NCBI GenBank assembly: GCA_030847615.1
Contig: JAUMIR010000003.1
Coordinates: 342,440,256-342,504,255, forward strand
Origin: Gambelia wislizenii
Lineage: Eukaryota; Chordata; Lepidosauria; Squamata; Crotaphytidae
Direction of reading: 5' to 3'
DNA length: 64,000 nt
Shown here: piece after piece, positions 10,440 through 20,779 of the stretch
How the letters are laid out: the number at the start of each line of letters is the position of its first letter
How positions within the stretch are numbered: position 1 is the stretch's first letter
Position numbers and translations under genes: made by a program
Notes under the pieces: model-generated
What the model was told of the DNA's origin: nothing
Seen by the model: only the letters and a program-made list of their open reading frames with translations
Databases searched by the model: none

Positions 10440-10870
10440 ATAGAAGCCAAAATCTGTCTCAGCAGACTTGGTAGCAACCCTTTCCCAAGAATAAAGAGTG
10501 TTTTGACATCCAGAAAACAGGAGGTGCTTTTATCTTCAGCAGTTGCAGATATTACAATATGTACAGTTGTCAGTCAAAGTGCTACGCTAGACACCATAGA
10601 ATCACAGGAAGAGAATGATCTCTGTTCTGGCTCACTTCTGCGCACACCAGCATAGCATTAGCTTATTCAAGCACATGGTTACATTGCATCAGATTTCATA
10701 CTACATGGCTTTGCACTCTCGCAACCCTTCTCATGATGTAAGCCTTCTCATGCAGCTGTGGCATGACTAGGCATGACTGGCAGTTCATGGAGTCAGCCAT
10801 CATGACTCAGCATGATTTCTGCAGTTGTTTGGCAATTTTAAAACTGGGGTTCAGTCACCAACTCCTGACA
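10440..10870 (-). mobile_element. possible solo LTR
   Basis: On the minus strand this begins near 10870 with 'tgtcaggagttgg' and runs through a tract with an 'aataag' near 10655 and 'ctttattcttggg' near 10490. The composition is unlike the surrounding AT-rich DNA. The TG start and overall look suggest an LTR, but the 3' end and target duplication were not identified. Confidence 0.25.
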
Positions 10871-10904
10871 ATACATCCATCTACTAGATTTCTTTACATG
10901 TACC

Positions 10905-10985
10905 CGACAAAGGGGTCTGGAGTCCACATAAACTTATGCTGAAATGAATTACTTGGCCTTAAAGATGCCACAAGATTCCTTTTTA
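10905..10985 (+). repeat. degenerate 'tail' repeat
   Basis: 'cataaacttatgctgaaatg...ggccttaaagatgccacaag' is a relative of the repeat at 6595-6745. Read on the plus strand. Non-coding. Confidence 0.5.
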
Positions 10986-11179
10986 TTCATGCTTCTAACT
11001 TATATTAAATACACACACTTTTTTGCACAGGCATTCTCTATTAACCTGGATCCTTCAGTTTTGGTATGTGTGTGATGGCTTATAATATTTGTATTTTATT
11101 ATAAATATTTTTAATGTATGTTTTCCACTGGTACTACTGATATATTTTTTAAAATAGTAAGTGATATTTTACAAATTCT

Positions 11180-11182
<3 letters not shown>

Positions 11183-11231
<49 letters not shown>
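11183..11231. repeat. (GAAA)n microsatellite
   Basis: About 11-12 perfect tetranucleotide units. They give a Lys/Glu/Arg repeat in one reading frame (11118-11378), which is not a gene. Confidence 0.95.
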
Positions 11232-11239
11232 GCTATAGT

Positions 11240-11720
11240 TCAGCTCTTTACAGAGGCCTGTACCAATGCAGCACCGGCCCTGTTATGCCGCTGGATGCAT
11301 GGAGTCTTAGTTCTTCAACACATACATTTCAGTGTTTTACCTTGGCATACAGTTCTGATTTGGGAAACCTTTTACTAGATCATAAGGCTGAGAAGGCGCA
11401 GTGGGAGATTCACCATGGGGGCACCATTCTCTGAGGCAGAGGTAATGTCCACAGCATCAGCTCTCCTATCTCGACAGAAATCAGAGTCACTGATAGCACT
11501 TAAAGTGATTGAATTGCATCCTGTGTCTTGAAAAATGTTCACAAAGCCGGGAACTTTTTCAAACTGTTTAGAAGCCATACACTGTAACACCATCAAAGGT
11601 TCACTGTGTTTTGTTCCTCCTAGGGCTGATGACTAATGCCAGCAAATTGCTGATCAGTTAAAATAAAAGCAAGGAATATTATTTATTCATTGCACTTAGA
11701 AATAAGTATGGAATTTTTGA
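11240..11720. other. unassigned sequence
   Basis: No recognisable family or coding motif. Confidence 0.35.
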
Positions 11721-11724
11721 TTTA

Positions 11725-11932
11725 ATGATTCCCAGTCTGATACATTTTAAAAGATGCCTGAAGGCTTTTCTACACAACCACCTCCCTCCATCTCTCCTCC
11801 CCCTCTCAGCAGAAAGAAACCTATGGAACAATTACATGGAACATTTTAGGAGCATTTTACAACCTCATTACCATGCTGCTCCCTTGGAGTTAGGATTCCC
11901 TTTGTTGTCTTCTCTCTCTCTCTCTCTCTCTG
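11725..11932 (+). repeat. L2 LINE C-terminal scrap followed by (TC)n
   Basis: A frame reads 'LIHFKRCLKAFLHNHL', resembling the L2 C-terminal 'F...LKTFLF' tail. About 130 bp downstream lies a (TC) run (about 11910-11930). No RT core. Confidence 0.4.
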
Positions 11933-12217
11933 TCTTATCATTAAATGGAAGGAAGGAGGAAGTAATGAATTCTTGCTTTGCAATTTAATCTCTGCATTTC
12001 CCCTTCCCCCAAATTTTCCAGGAATCCACGTGTCTTGTGTGTGTGTGATAATCTGAGCTGCTCTTCCATATACTCCATGGAAATAAATCTTCCCAATATT
12101 CTTTTCCTTTACAATAAAAATAACAGTAGCATTAAAGTCTCAAGTTGAATACCATGCATGATTTTTTTAAAAAATAACAACAAAAGGTAAGATTGATATG
12201 TCTACAAATAAATATCT

Positions 12218-12412
12218 TTGTTGCTGTGTGCCTGCACGTCATTTCACAGAGGTTTCTTGGAGAATTTGTTCAGAGGGCTTTACCCTTGCCTTCCTCTGAG
12301 GCTGAGAGAGTGCGACTTGCCCAAGGCCATCAAGTAGGTTTCCAAGGCTGAGCAGGGATTTGAACTCAGGTCTCCCCGTGTCCTAGTCAAACATTCAAAC
12401 CATTACATGACA
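12218..12412 (-). mobile_element. tRNA-derived SINE (Sauria-type)
   Basis: Nearly full length on the minus strand. It has 'ttgttgctgtgtgcctgcac' (complement of the ACA tail) on the left and the tRNA-related head on the right, with 'ggatttgaactcaggtctcc' (complementary B box) and 'agtcaaacattcaaaccatta' (A-box side). The middle 'ggctgagagagtgcgacttg' is the conserved central domain. Confidence 0.85.
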
Positions 12413-13138
12413 CTTCACAGCTTTTTGTCAAGTTTGAAATGTGAAACCTTGTAAGATACCTCAGTCCAGAAACAATGTCAGCACAAACATTGATGTCAGG
12501 CATGAAATCCGAGGACAAGTGGCTGTGAGCAACCATTTTTTCTTTCCCACCAATTTTACAGTGTACATTAAAAAGATACAAAGATACTACCGAGAAAGCC
12601 AAATACTTATGGGAAAGCCAAATACTTATCTCAGACACCTTTCTGGACTGCCAGCTCTGCTCCTTCTCCCCTTCATCTTCCGTTGGCCCTACACCAAAGT
12701 AACAAATATTGAACTGCTAGGTTTAGGTTCTCTATTGAATTATAAAGAGATACTTCCAATTTCAAGTACAGTATAATTCGCTCCTTAAACCCAAGGCTGC
12801 AATGTTAGGCCCAGTTCAATTGTTGAATTAAAAAGATAATAAATTATCAAAACAGGCAATCTGGACTGCTTTTATTTGGCTTTCAGGTTGTATGAAAAGT
12901 TGTTTTTATTACAAGGGTTTTAGAATATTCATGTAGAACTGGCACCATCTTTAAGGAAACATTCCTTCTTCTCTCACACACAAAAGGAAATAATCCCTTT
13001 TCTAAGGTAGCGCCTGTTGCGACATGTGCACCCATTAGCTAAAAAACAAAGGATGCATTTTCTTCAGAAATGTTGTTTTATTTATATGCAAACTTCAATC
13101 AATTCTGATTAATCTTTGGATTAATTTGACTCACCTCA
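12413..13138. other. unassigned sequence
   Basis: AT-rich DNA with a 16-bp direct repeat 'gggaaagccaaatactta' near 12593 and 12611. No gene seen. Confidence 0.4.
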
Positions 13139-13139
13139 C

Positions 13140-13225
13140 AGGCCTTTGCATGTCTGCTCTGAAGTAAGCCTCATTGAATGCAATGGGACTTACTCCCAGG
13201 TAAGTGTGCACAGGATTACAGCCTA
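13140..13225. repeat. family I short palindromic repeat
   Basis: 'gctctgaagtaagcctcatt...caatgggacttactcccagg...ggattacagcct' is a very common reptilian palindromic repeat. Relatives occur at 14602, 18485, 28655, 31665 and 32430. Non-coding. Confidence 0.65.
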
Positions 13226-13280
13226 CCTACACAATCCTTTGCAAGTTCTCTGTTCAGTGTGTTCTCTATTCAGACATAGA

Positions 13281-14601
13281 GGAGTTTATCAGACACAGAA
13301 ATACGGTGTCACCACAACACCATATAACCGCAAAAGGGTGCACGGATCAGATGACGTTGCCCTTTTGCAGTTATAAAAAGCCAAAATACTGTCATTTCTA
13401 ATTGACGGCTAAAGCTGTCAATAGATCCCACTGCTGCTTTTTTGCCAGCATTGCTGGCATGTGATACCGCTGTCCCTTTAAATCTTGTACTTACCCCGTC
13501 AGTGCCTGGACTGGCACGAACACTTCCGGGTCAGATTGGGACATCCGGTAAATGACAAACTATTTTTGACCCTCCATGGGTTACTTGGGTTTTTTAAGTA
13601 TGTATAGGCCCCACATTGCCATCGGCAAATCTGTGCTCAAGTCGGTTCAGCAGTTCACCTACCTGGGAAGCATCATCTCCTCAGATGCCAAGATTGACAA
13701 AGAGATCGATCACAGATTAGCAAAGGCATATAGTGCATTTGGAAAACTTCACAAAAGAGTCTGGAGTAATAAATACCTGAGGTGAAGCACAAAAATCTGT
13801 GTGTATAGAGCCATTGTACTGTCTATTCTCCTTTATGGATATGAAACATGGGTCACCTTTCGCCACCACCTACGACTCCTGGGCAGGGCACGTTTCTAGG
13901 ATGGAGGACCATTGCCTCCCAAAAATAGTACTCTACGGTGAACTCTCCACGGGTCAGCGTAAGAGGGGCGCTCCTAAAACACGATACAAGGACTCCCTGA
14001 AACAACATCTCAGGCTCGGCCAAATTGATCACCAACAATGGTCCGCCCTGGCCTCACATTGGGAGGCATGGAGACGCATTATCCACAATGCTGCAGCCTT
14101 ATTTGAGAACTCATGCCGAACAAGTCTTGAAGAGAAACGACAACGCAGAAAGAATCACAACCCGGAAACATCACCCAAGGAGACCTTCTGCTGTGCTTTC
14201 TGCAACTGGACTTGTTTATCTCAGATTGGCCTTTTCAGTCATCAGCGCGCTTGCAGAAAGCGCGAGATGAGTCCTTCCTGAATCTTTGTTTGCGAAGAAA
14301 AGCCAGAGAGAGAGAGAGAGAGAGGTGCTTGTGTAAACCTTAAATGCTTCATTTCTGTTTTTAATTTTTAATTTCCCATGCAATAAAATCGTGCGAGATT
14401 TTGAATGAGGAAGCGAACGGGGCCCCGTTCACTTCCTCTTCATTCACTGAGAAGCCTTTGCTGGGAAAGGAGGTGAGTGCAGTGGGGGGTATGTTCTTTT
14501 ACTGGCACAAAAATGGTTTTGTTTGGGTTTTTTGTTGTTGTTGTTGTTTTTTGGTTTTTGTGCTGGCAAAAGAACACTGAGACTGTGTCTGATAAAAGTC
14601 C
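13281..14601. mobile_element. family A MITE, split by a LINE
   Basis: Ends 'ggagtttatcagacaca' (13281) and '...tgtctgataaaagtcc' (to 14601) are inverted copies of each other. The inside, minus the LINE at 13606-14326, matches the ~550-bp elements at 34.8, 47.2, 51.7, 52.8 and 61.9 kb. Shared blocks are a 'gatgacgttgcccttt' block, 'aagctgtcaatagatc', 'acttccgggtcagat' and the 'gctggcaaaagaac' block. No transposase. Confidence 0.85.
13606..14326 (+). pseudogene. unclassified (GA)n-tailed LINE, 3' end, copy 1
   Basis: Encodes the C-terminal region of a non-LTR reverse transcriptase protein: 'QQFTYLGSIISSDAKIDKEI' then 'AGHVSRMEDH' and 'RKRGAPKTRYKDSLKQHLRL'. It ends in a C2H2-type finger, 'FCCAFCN.....QIGLFSHQRAC'. 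A stop follows 'KYLR' at about 13783, and a deletion of roughly 130 bp relative to the copies at 27.4-28.3 and 32.5-33.4 kb joins 'HHLRLL' to the 'AGHV' part. The 3' end is '...agccagagagag' with a GA run. RT core and endonuclease are absent. The clade is uncertain. Confidence 0.85.
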
Positions 14602-14672
14602 TAAATCAATGGTAAATCCCACTGAACTCACTGGACTTACTTCCAACAACAGTTTCTAGGATTGCACTGTAA
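14602..14672. repeat. family I repeat, diverged
   Basis: 'aatcaatggtaaatcccact...tggacttacttccaac...aggattgcac' has the same pattern as 13140-13225. It abuts the right end of the family A MITE, so that MITE may have inserted in or next to it. Confidence 0.5.
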
Positions 14673-15306
14673 AAATTATACTGTAAATACTGTATTATGA
14701 ACTGAGATTATAATCTGGATGCTGTTAAACCATGAGTAGCCAATTGACATTTAGTGCAGATTCATGGTCCAGTAACACAACATCTTAAGAAATCTATAAA
14801 AATAAGAGTTTGTTTCCTGCTTCATATTTTCATAAAGTCACAGATTGGCATTTACTGAATTTTAAAAGCATATTTTGAGTACTTATTCACTTTTGCCTGG
14901 TTTCCCTGGGTGCACTATAAATCCCTATAATTCATAGCAAAATTGAACCTGATTGACAATTTGGCCTCTACTAAATCACCTTTTATTGTGTTTCTCTAAC
15001 AGCTCCATTTGTCTTGCTCTTACTGGGCCAACATTAAAGAAAGAAGAATCAGACACATTCTGCCCTTTCAAAAACCACAGTTAGCTTGTTTGCAAAGATC
15101 TACAATTCTGTCACAGTCCCACTTGTACATAATACCAACTTGTCATGTTCCAATAATTGTAGGGAGTGGGGGCAGAGAGGCAGTGTTGGGAAATGTGGGA
15201 GATAACAGTGGATCTCTCAAGCAGAGTAATCAATTAGCAAGGCAAAAGCTGATCAACGACCAGTCCCAAGTCCACACACACAGGATTTAGCAGAGAAAAG
15301 AAACAG
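14673..15306. other. unassigned sequence
   Basis: Nothing identified. The part from 15110 to 15300 differs in composition from the upstream AT-rich DNA, but shows no ends or motifs. Confidence 0.35.
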
Positions 15307-15310
15307 GATT

Positions 15311-16450
15311 TCCTTGATTTTTTTCCGGGCTGTGAAGCTGTGTTCTGGAAGAGTTTATTTCTGATGTTTCGCCTGCATCTGTGGCTGGCATCTTCAGAGA
15401 ATGGTTGGGTAGGGGGGGGGTGTTATATACTGTGAACTCTAATCATCACCCAGGACAAAAAAGAAGCACAATAAAAACATTGGTAGACCATGCAAAAAGG
15501 ATCTGCGAACCCCACTACCTGGAGGACTAATTAAAGAACCTAAACTGGGCCCTACAGGCTAATGGTTACTCCAGTTCAGACATCACAAGAGCAGCCAGAC
15601 GCAGAAAACCCCACAGGAATGAAGAAAAACAGCCACCCAAAGGGAAGGTATTTTTACCATACACCAAAGGAGTCACAGACAGAATAGGGAAACTGATGAG
15701 GAAACACAACCTCCAAACAATCTACAGACCAACCAAGAAAATCCAAGAAATGCTACGCTCAAGCAAAGGACAAAAGAGACCCTCTCACAGCTGCAGGAGT
15801 TTACCACATACCATGCAGCTGTGGACAAGTTTACATAGGGACCACTAAACGCAGTGTGCAAACACGAATCAAGGAACATGAGAGACACTGCAGACTGGGC
15901 CAGTCAGAAAAATCAGTAGTAGCAGAACATGTTATAAACCAACCTGGACACAAAACACGATTTAAAAACACAGAAATTCTAGACCAGGCCAACAACTATC
16001 ATGTCAGAATGCACAGAGAAGCTATTGAAATCCACAAACACCTGGACAACTTCAACAGGAAAGAAGAAACCCTAAAAGTAAACAAAATCTGGTTGCCAGT
16101 CCTGAAAAACACTAAAATCAAAATTCAACGCTTGCAAATGAACTGTACCTGGGGACAGGGGGATTTCCAGCAGATAATGGACCATTACCCATCTATTAGC
16201 TAAACAGACACTAATCTTCCTTGCATGTCTATACCTGGAAACTAGCCATTCAAATACACAAATTTACATATCATCTCCAACAGGGGTTCACAGTATATAA
16301 CCCCCCACACACACTCCTACCCAACCATTTTCTGAAGATGCCAGCCACAGATGCAGGCGAAATGTCAGAAATAAACTCTGCCAAAACACGGCCTCACAGC
16401 CCGGAAAAAAACCACGGAAATTCTATGGATGCCGGCTGTGAAAGCCTTCA
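15311..16450 (+). mobile_element. Penelope-like element with inverted terminal repeats
   Basis: The left terminal block (about 15311-15440) contains 'gtttcgcctgcatctgtggc' and 'catcttcagagaatgg'. The right block (about 16283-16420) contains their complements: 'ccattttctgaagatgccag' and 'cacagatgcaggcgaaatg'. So the two pseudo-LTRs face each other. Between them lies the C-terminal part of a Penelope-type protein, including a GIY-YIG endonuclease. The reverse transcriptase core is missing, so the element is 5'-truncated or internally deleted. Confidence 0.85.
15446..16203 (+). pseudogene. Penelope-like RT C-terminus plus GIY-YIG endonuclease, frameshifted
   Basis: One frame from about 15470 to 15780 reads the linker after the RT (with 'KGVTDRIGKLMRKH' and 'IYRPTKKIQEML'). 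A +1/-1 shift at about 15780-15790 moves to the frame with the endonuclease: 'GVYHIPCSCGQVYIGTT' (GVY codons at 15796, YIG at 15832). It then gives 'RIKEHERHCRLGQSEKSVVA' and 'AEHVIN..GH', running open to 16203. In active Penelope-like elements this nuclease nicks the target for insertion. Cys residues typical of the family (CSC) are present. The frameshift and lost RT make it non-functional. Confidence 0.88.
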
Positions 16451-16843
16451 AAAAGAAACAGCTTAGTTTTCTTTGTAAAACACTTAAAAGAAGCTTTCCT
16501 CACATAATCAAACACATGGAGGAGAGAGAGGGAAGAGAAAATGGCTGCAAGTTAGCGTGACACAGGAAGAAAGTGGGTGTGAAGAAGCAAACCAGCAAGA
16601 AGTCACTGTAAATATATGCTGTGCCTAAATTTCTATAGAGCAACATGTAAGCTAGCAATTAATTAGTATGAGCATACAAAGTTTGCTAACTTTAACAAGG
16701 AGGAAGTAGAGAAAAGTGTGGAAGAAGAAAGTTCTTCAGATCCCTTCATCCCAACCACAGCAAGAGCAAATATTTGTGACTGTTAAGAACATCAGGTGAT
16801 TCCCTCACAGAGCTTCACCTTTTCATGTTGAGCCAGTGTTTAT
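16451..16843. other. unassigned sequence
   Basis: Purine-rich, otherwise unrecognised DNA between the Penelope-like element and a short family J MITE. Confidence 0.35.
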
Positions 16844-16844
16844 G

Positions 16845-16935
16845 ACAGAGCTTGGAAATGTTATTTGGCGGGCTACAACTCCCAGAATGCCTCAGCCAGC
16901 ATAGCCAAGTTAGTGGTAAAATAATGTTTCCAAGC
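16845..16935. repeat. family J MITE copy
   Basis: Contains 'ctacaactcccagaatgcct' and 'cagccagcatagcca', with ends 'gcttggaaatgtta' and 'aatgtttccaagc' that are inverted copies. A complete short palindrome of about 90 bp. Confidence 0.7.
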
Positions 16936-17783
16936 TTGTGTGAGCAAGGACTCTGATAAACTGCATCCTTGCAGTATCCCTTGCTAAGCATGACTAAGTG
17001 GAGAATTCCTCTTTCTCATATGTATGTGGCTGTGATTGGTTTTTTTAAAAAAAATTTTAAAAAGTATCAAGGCAGCATGCATGCTATACTGAACTTTTTA
17101 AAAATGCAGAAGCAACTGCTGGGTATAATGAGTCAACAGCAAAAGCAGGGAACTGCTGGAGCCAGTAATCCTACATGTGACAATTCTGTCACTCAGAGAA
17201 GGCACAAAGCATTGGTGTTAGTGGCTCCAAATTGGCTAATCAGTCATGGGTGCCCTGTTCGAGGCCAGTCAACAATTATTATTATTTTTTTTTAAAAAAA
17301 ACTTTCCTTGTTGCATTGGCAAGACCTTCAATAAGCATATTTGCAAGTTTCCCTTGATGTGGTTGGTGACAACTCACACATCAAGATAAATGTAATCCCT
17401 GGGTGATATACTATCCTTTAGAACTGAACAATGACTCATCTATCAAATCTAATCACTTCAGAATTAGATCTCTTGCTCGTCAACCAGAAGAATATGATTG
17501 TCACACCATATCATCCCCAGCCCACCCCAGGCATTCATTAATTTTATAAAAGAATTAGAAAATATACTATATTATTGTTAGCTTTTTATTTCTGTATCAA
17601 TCTACTGCCCTCAAAGGATGATTTAACACAATTTAACACAAAAAGTGATTTAAAACACAAATAGTTAAAACAATTGATACAATTATGTTTACCTTCTCCT
17701 TTCCATCCTCACTCCTGAATTGTTTTATTACAGTTTAACAGACAGAAATTAGATGGGTAAAGTTTTTCCCCTCCAGCAGATGT
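16936..17783. other. unassigned sequence
   Basis: AT-rich, with poly(T)/poly(A) runs near 17041 and 17285. Nothing recognised. Confidence 0.35.
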
Positions 17784-17784
17784 A

Positions 17785-17905
17785 GGAATCACAGAGCTTT
17801 CCATATGTTGTTAGACTGAATCTCTCTGCAGCCCTAGCCAGCATAGACAATTGTGAGGAATGCTTAGAGCTGCAATCCAACAACATCTGGAGGACTGCAC
17901 AGTTC
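17785..17905. repeat. family J-related palindromic repeat
   Basis: 'tttccatatgttgttagact' on the left and 'gcaatccaacaacatctgg' on the right are imperfect inverted copies, with 'gccctagccagcatagac' in the middle. Non-coding. Confidence 0.55.
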
Positions 17906-17977
17906 TCACTCATGAGTTATTATGGCCAAATAAGACACATTTGTTTAAAGGTGTAGGATTGGAGCCCATGTTCCTTG

Positions 17978-18095
17978 GGACGTTATTAGACTACTGTCTT
18001 AAAATGCTGTAATTGCGCATGTAAGGAAAGCTGAAACATAGTGACATTATCACAGTAATTTTCACACGTTGTCACAATCACTTGCCAGACCTAGG
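17978..18095 (+). mobile_element. family C MITE, left end only
   Basis: Starts 'ggacgttattagac' and matches the first ~110 bp of the copies at 29792 and 49708, including 'taaaatgctgtaatt' and 'gaaacatagtg'. The match fades before 18100, and the right terminus is not found. Confidence 0.6.
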
Positions 18096-18482
18096 AAACC
18101 TGTCCTGCCCTCTAACCACTTCACCCCTCGATTCCACCCCAATCCCGATTTGGGGCACAGGGCACATGTTTTGACAAGCTTTCCCCCCCTAGAAACTGTG
18201 CAGTTAAAAAGAGGCAGGGTTAATTGCATTAAAGCCCTTAGGCATCTAAAAGAAATATTTTCACTTTGAAACCAGAGGAACGCTGAGCGTTCAAACAGGA
18301 CCAGGACCGAGCTAAGGACAAATGATTTTGCAGCTACAGATACAACCGTAATTCCCAGACAGAAAGGACATAAAACAGAAGAGAAACACAAATCAGAACA
18401 TGAGACTTCATGTGGATTGCTTGGATCAATGGATGGCTCTGACAGATGGGCATTCTATATATGGATGGATAAGCTGGAATAT
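18096..18482. other. unassigned sequence
   Basis: A slightly GC-richer stretch (about 18085-18200). It may be the diverged interior of the family C MITE, but no alignment is visible by eye. Confidence 0.3.
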
Positions 18483-18484
18483 TG

Positions 18485-18590
18485 TTGGTTAGTCTCCACT
18501 AAAGCAGACCCATTGAATGGTGAGTTATTACACTGGTAAATTCAGTTGATTCAATGGGTTTAATCTAGATGGGACTAACAATAGGATTTA
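18485..18590. repeat. family I palindromic repeat
   Basis: 'ttagtctccactaaagcaga...cccattgaatgg' and 'attcaatgggtttaatctag...gggactaac' are inverted copies about an AT-rich centre. Same family as 28655-28760. Confidence 0.65.
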
Positions 18591-18592
18591 TT

Positions 18593-18660
18593 TGTTTGTT
18601 TGTTTGTTGAATTTATATTCCGCCTTTCTTCCAAAAATTGGATTCAAGGATTTAAGGTAT
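18593..18660 (-). repeat. L2-type LINE 3' tail
   Basis: (TTTG)n followed by 'aatttatattccgcctttct' is the complement of a reptilian L2 3' end ('...ggcgg.atataaat' plus a tetranucleotide tail). Only the terminal ~65 bp. Confidence 0.55.
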
Positions 18661-18683
18661 AGTTATACAGATTTAAATATAGA

Positions 18684-18704
18684 TGCACACACACACACAC
18701 ACTT
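18684..18704. repeat. (AC)n microsatellite
   Basis: A short run of about ten AC units, followed by a half copy of family J ('ttggaaaagttactttttgg'). Confidence 0.85.
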
Positions 18705-18759
18705 GGAAAAGTTACTTTTTGGGACTATATTCAAAGGGATAACCATGTTAGTTTGTTTT

Positions 18760-18895
18760 CAGTATTAAAAAGATAAGGGGGAAATAGTCTTGTAGCACCT
18801 TTTAAGGCCATAGAGTGGATTTCATTGTGATATGTAATAGACTGCAAGAAGTATCCTGCAGCTCACAAAAACTGACGTTGAAATAAACTGATTAA
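18760..18895 (-). repeat. 'tail' repeat, diverged
   Basis: Contains 'tcttgtagcaccttttaagg' and 'cactcataatgaac'-like sequence in the complement, together with 'tcacaaaaactgacgttgaa'. These are pieces of the same repeat type as 6595-6745 in rearranged or inverted order. Weak match. Confidence 0.35.
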
Positions 18896-18939
18896 GGTGA
18901 CACAAGGCGATTTTTTTCTTCTATTTTTGATAGTCCTAC

Positions 18940-19020
18940 CTTGCCTAAGAAAACCCTATGAAATTCATGGGGGTCACCATAAGTTGACAGGCAACTTGGA
19001 GGCACATATACACACACAGA
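18940..19020 (+). mobile_element. 5S-derived SINE, 3' tail only
   Basis: 'cctaagaaaaccctatgaaa...catgggggtcaccataagtt...gacaggcaacttggaggcac' followed by an (AC)n run is the tail of the SINE seen complete at 26.83-27.06 kb. The 5S-like head is absent. Confidence 0.7.
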
Positions 19021-19085
19021 CCCTGGGGCTATGCTTGCTCTGGAATTCTGGGAGTTATAGTCCAAACATTTTTTTTCCCAAGCTC

Positions 19086-19852
19086 TTACATAGACTGACA
19101 GACACACTTCATGACCTTCAGAGATTCTAAACTCTCAGCCTGTTGGGCTTATTTTAAATCAAAGGCCAACATGCTAGCAGCTGTCCAAGTGAGGCACGCC
19201 TAAGAAAATAAATACTAGTTAGAGTACCATTTAATGCCGTTTAACTACAGTGGGTGGAGGCTGGAAGGCAGTAGCTTTTCACAAGTTTTATTTAAAAGAC
19301 TAACTCTGTGGGGTTGTCACGACAGTTGTCTTTGTGGCTGGGGTTGTATTGCTAACAGATGGAAATATGTCAGCTTTTTCTAATTTTTACAGACACTATG
19401 CAGAAGGAGGAGCCAAGCTAAGAGATTCTTACATTAACCTTTTACATAAACCTTTCCTTGTTATGTCAATAAACAGAACACTTGAGGGCCATTCATAGAA
19501 GAGGGTGCGGCAACCTAACTAAAATGCAGAACAATACCTCCATCACATCTCAAAACTGACAAAACTGCTAGGGATCAATGGCCACTTGGCTCCAAAAGAT
19601 TACATCTCTAACCCCCGACCCAGACTTCATCAGTCAGTTCCAATGCAGATTTGGAGGTTCTGGCCTACATATACAGTAGTTAGCGCAAGAAAAGACCTCC
19701 ATTATCTCTAGTGTTCAGGTCAACTCCATCACTGTAGATGCGAATGCAAACCTAGGGCATCAGATAGACCCTGAGTATGGCAGCAAAACCAGCTAGTTTA
19801 GTTTCAGAGATAACAGCCAGCATTTCACATCATCTGCTTAGTTAATACCCTG
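19086..19852. other. unassigned sequence
   Basis: Mixed-composition DNA without a recognisable gene or repeat end. A family J scrap ('aattctgggagttatagtcc') lies just before it at about 19040-19060. Confidence 0.35.
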
Positions 19853-19853
19853 A

Positions 19854-20067
19854 GGCTGCTGTAGGCATAATGCAGTTTGACACCGCTTTAACTATCATGG
19901 CTCCATCCTATGGAATCCTGGTATATGTAGTTTGTTGTGGCACCAGAGCTCTCTGACAGAAAAGGCTAAATCTCTCACAAAATGACAAATCCCAGAATTC
20001 CATAGCATTGAGCCATGGCAGTTAAAGTGGTGTCAAACTGCATTGTTTCTGCAGTGTGCCAGCAGCC
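19854..20067. mobile_element. palindromic MITE, family D copy 1
   Basis: Ends 'ggctgctgtaggcataatgc' and '...gcagtgtgccagcagcc' are inverted. The long subterminal arms 'cagtttgacaccgctttaac' and 'gttaaagtggtgtcaaactg' pair. The core has 'aatcccagaattccata'. About 214 bp, no coding capacity. Confidence 0.85.
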
Positions 20068-20080
20068 TAAGTATACTAAA

Positions 20081-20779
20081 GGCCTTGTCTAACCGAGAGG
20101 GAAAAAATCCATACAGGGGGTTTAACATCCGGATAGGCAAGCAGAACTGCCTACACGGTTTTTAAGGTCTCTCTAAACTCCGCATGACCCCTAGCCCCAG
20201 CTGGAGGAGGAAGGACAACGATGGGGGGAATCCAGCTGCCAAGTGCAGCTTGGACTGCCTCCAGTCTGGAGGCTTCCCCTGCTGTGCCCCGGCAGCTCAG
20301 CTTGACAGAGAAGCAAGGAGGATGATAGCAGCGGCAGTGGGGCTGGGAAGGGGGCTGCATGGAGGGGACAGTGGATGGAGGAGGACAGCAGTAGCGGGGG
20401 TGGGGCTGGAAAGGGGGCCAGACTGAGACGGAGATGGAGGAGGACAGCAGAAGCAGCATGGACCACATAGCTTTAAAAAAATGGCAGCTGCTGCTGGTTC
20501 CTCTCTTTCCAAGCCCTGCCTGCTCTACCCAGCCAGCCAATCAAGTTGCACTCCTGTTTGCATCTGTGTGAACAGGAGTGTTTAGACAGACCAATCATTC
20601 AAAAGCTGTCCGGATTAAACCCTGGGATCTGGATGAAGAACTGGATCTGCCGGACACAGACTAAAAGGTGAGTTTTACAGCCCCCTTCTGAATGACACAT
20701 GTTTATTTGAATGGCAGTCTGTACAGATCACTGATCTTTCGAATAAATACATGTCATTTTTCATTGTGTAGACAACCCC
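20081..20779. mobile_element. ~700-bp MITE with GC-rich centre
   Basis: Ends 'ggccttgtctaacc' and '...tgtagacaacccc' are imperfect inverted repeats. The inside is strikingly GC-rich (20180-20560, purine/pyrimidine-skewed, GGAGGA-type), so it opens several spurious frames on both strands. Subterminal segments 'gaataaatacatgtcatttt' and 'acaggagtgtttagacagac' suggest further internal pairing. Part of it ('gcatgacccctagcc' and 'ccagccaatcaa') recurs near 38.5-38.8 kb. No transposase. Confidence 0.6.

Noticed and set aside
20151..20540. 129-codon minus-strand Ser/Pro-rich frame
   Set aside because: It falls in the GC-rich centre of a MITE, with frames open on both strands because of composition.
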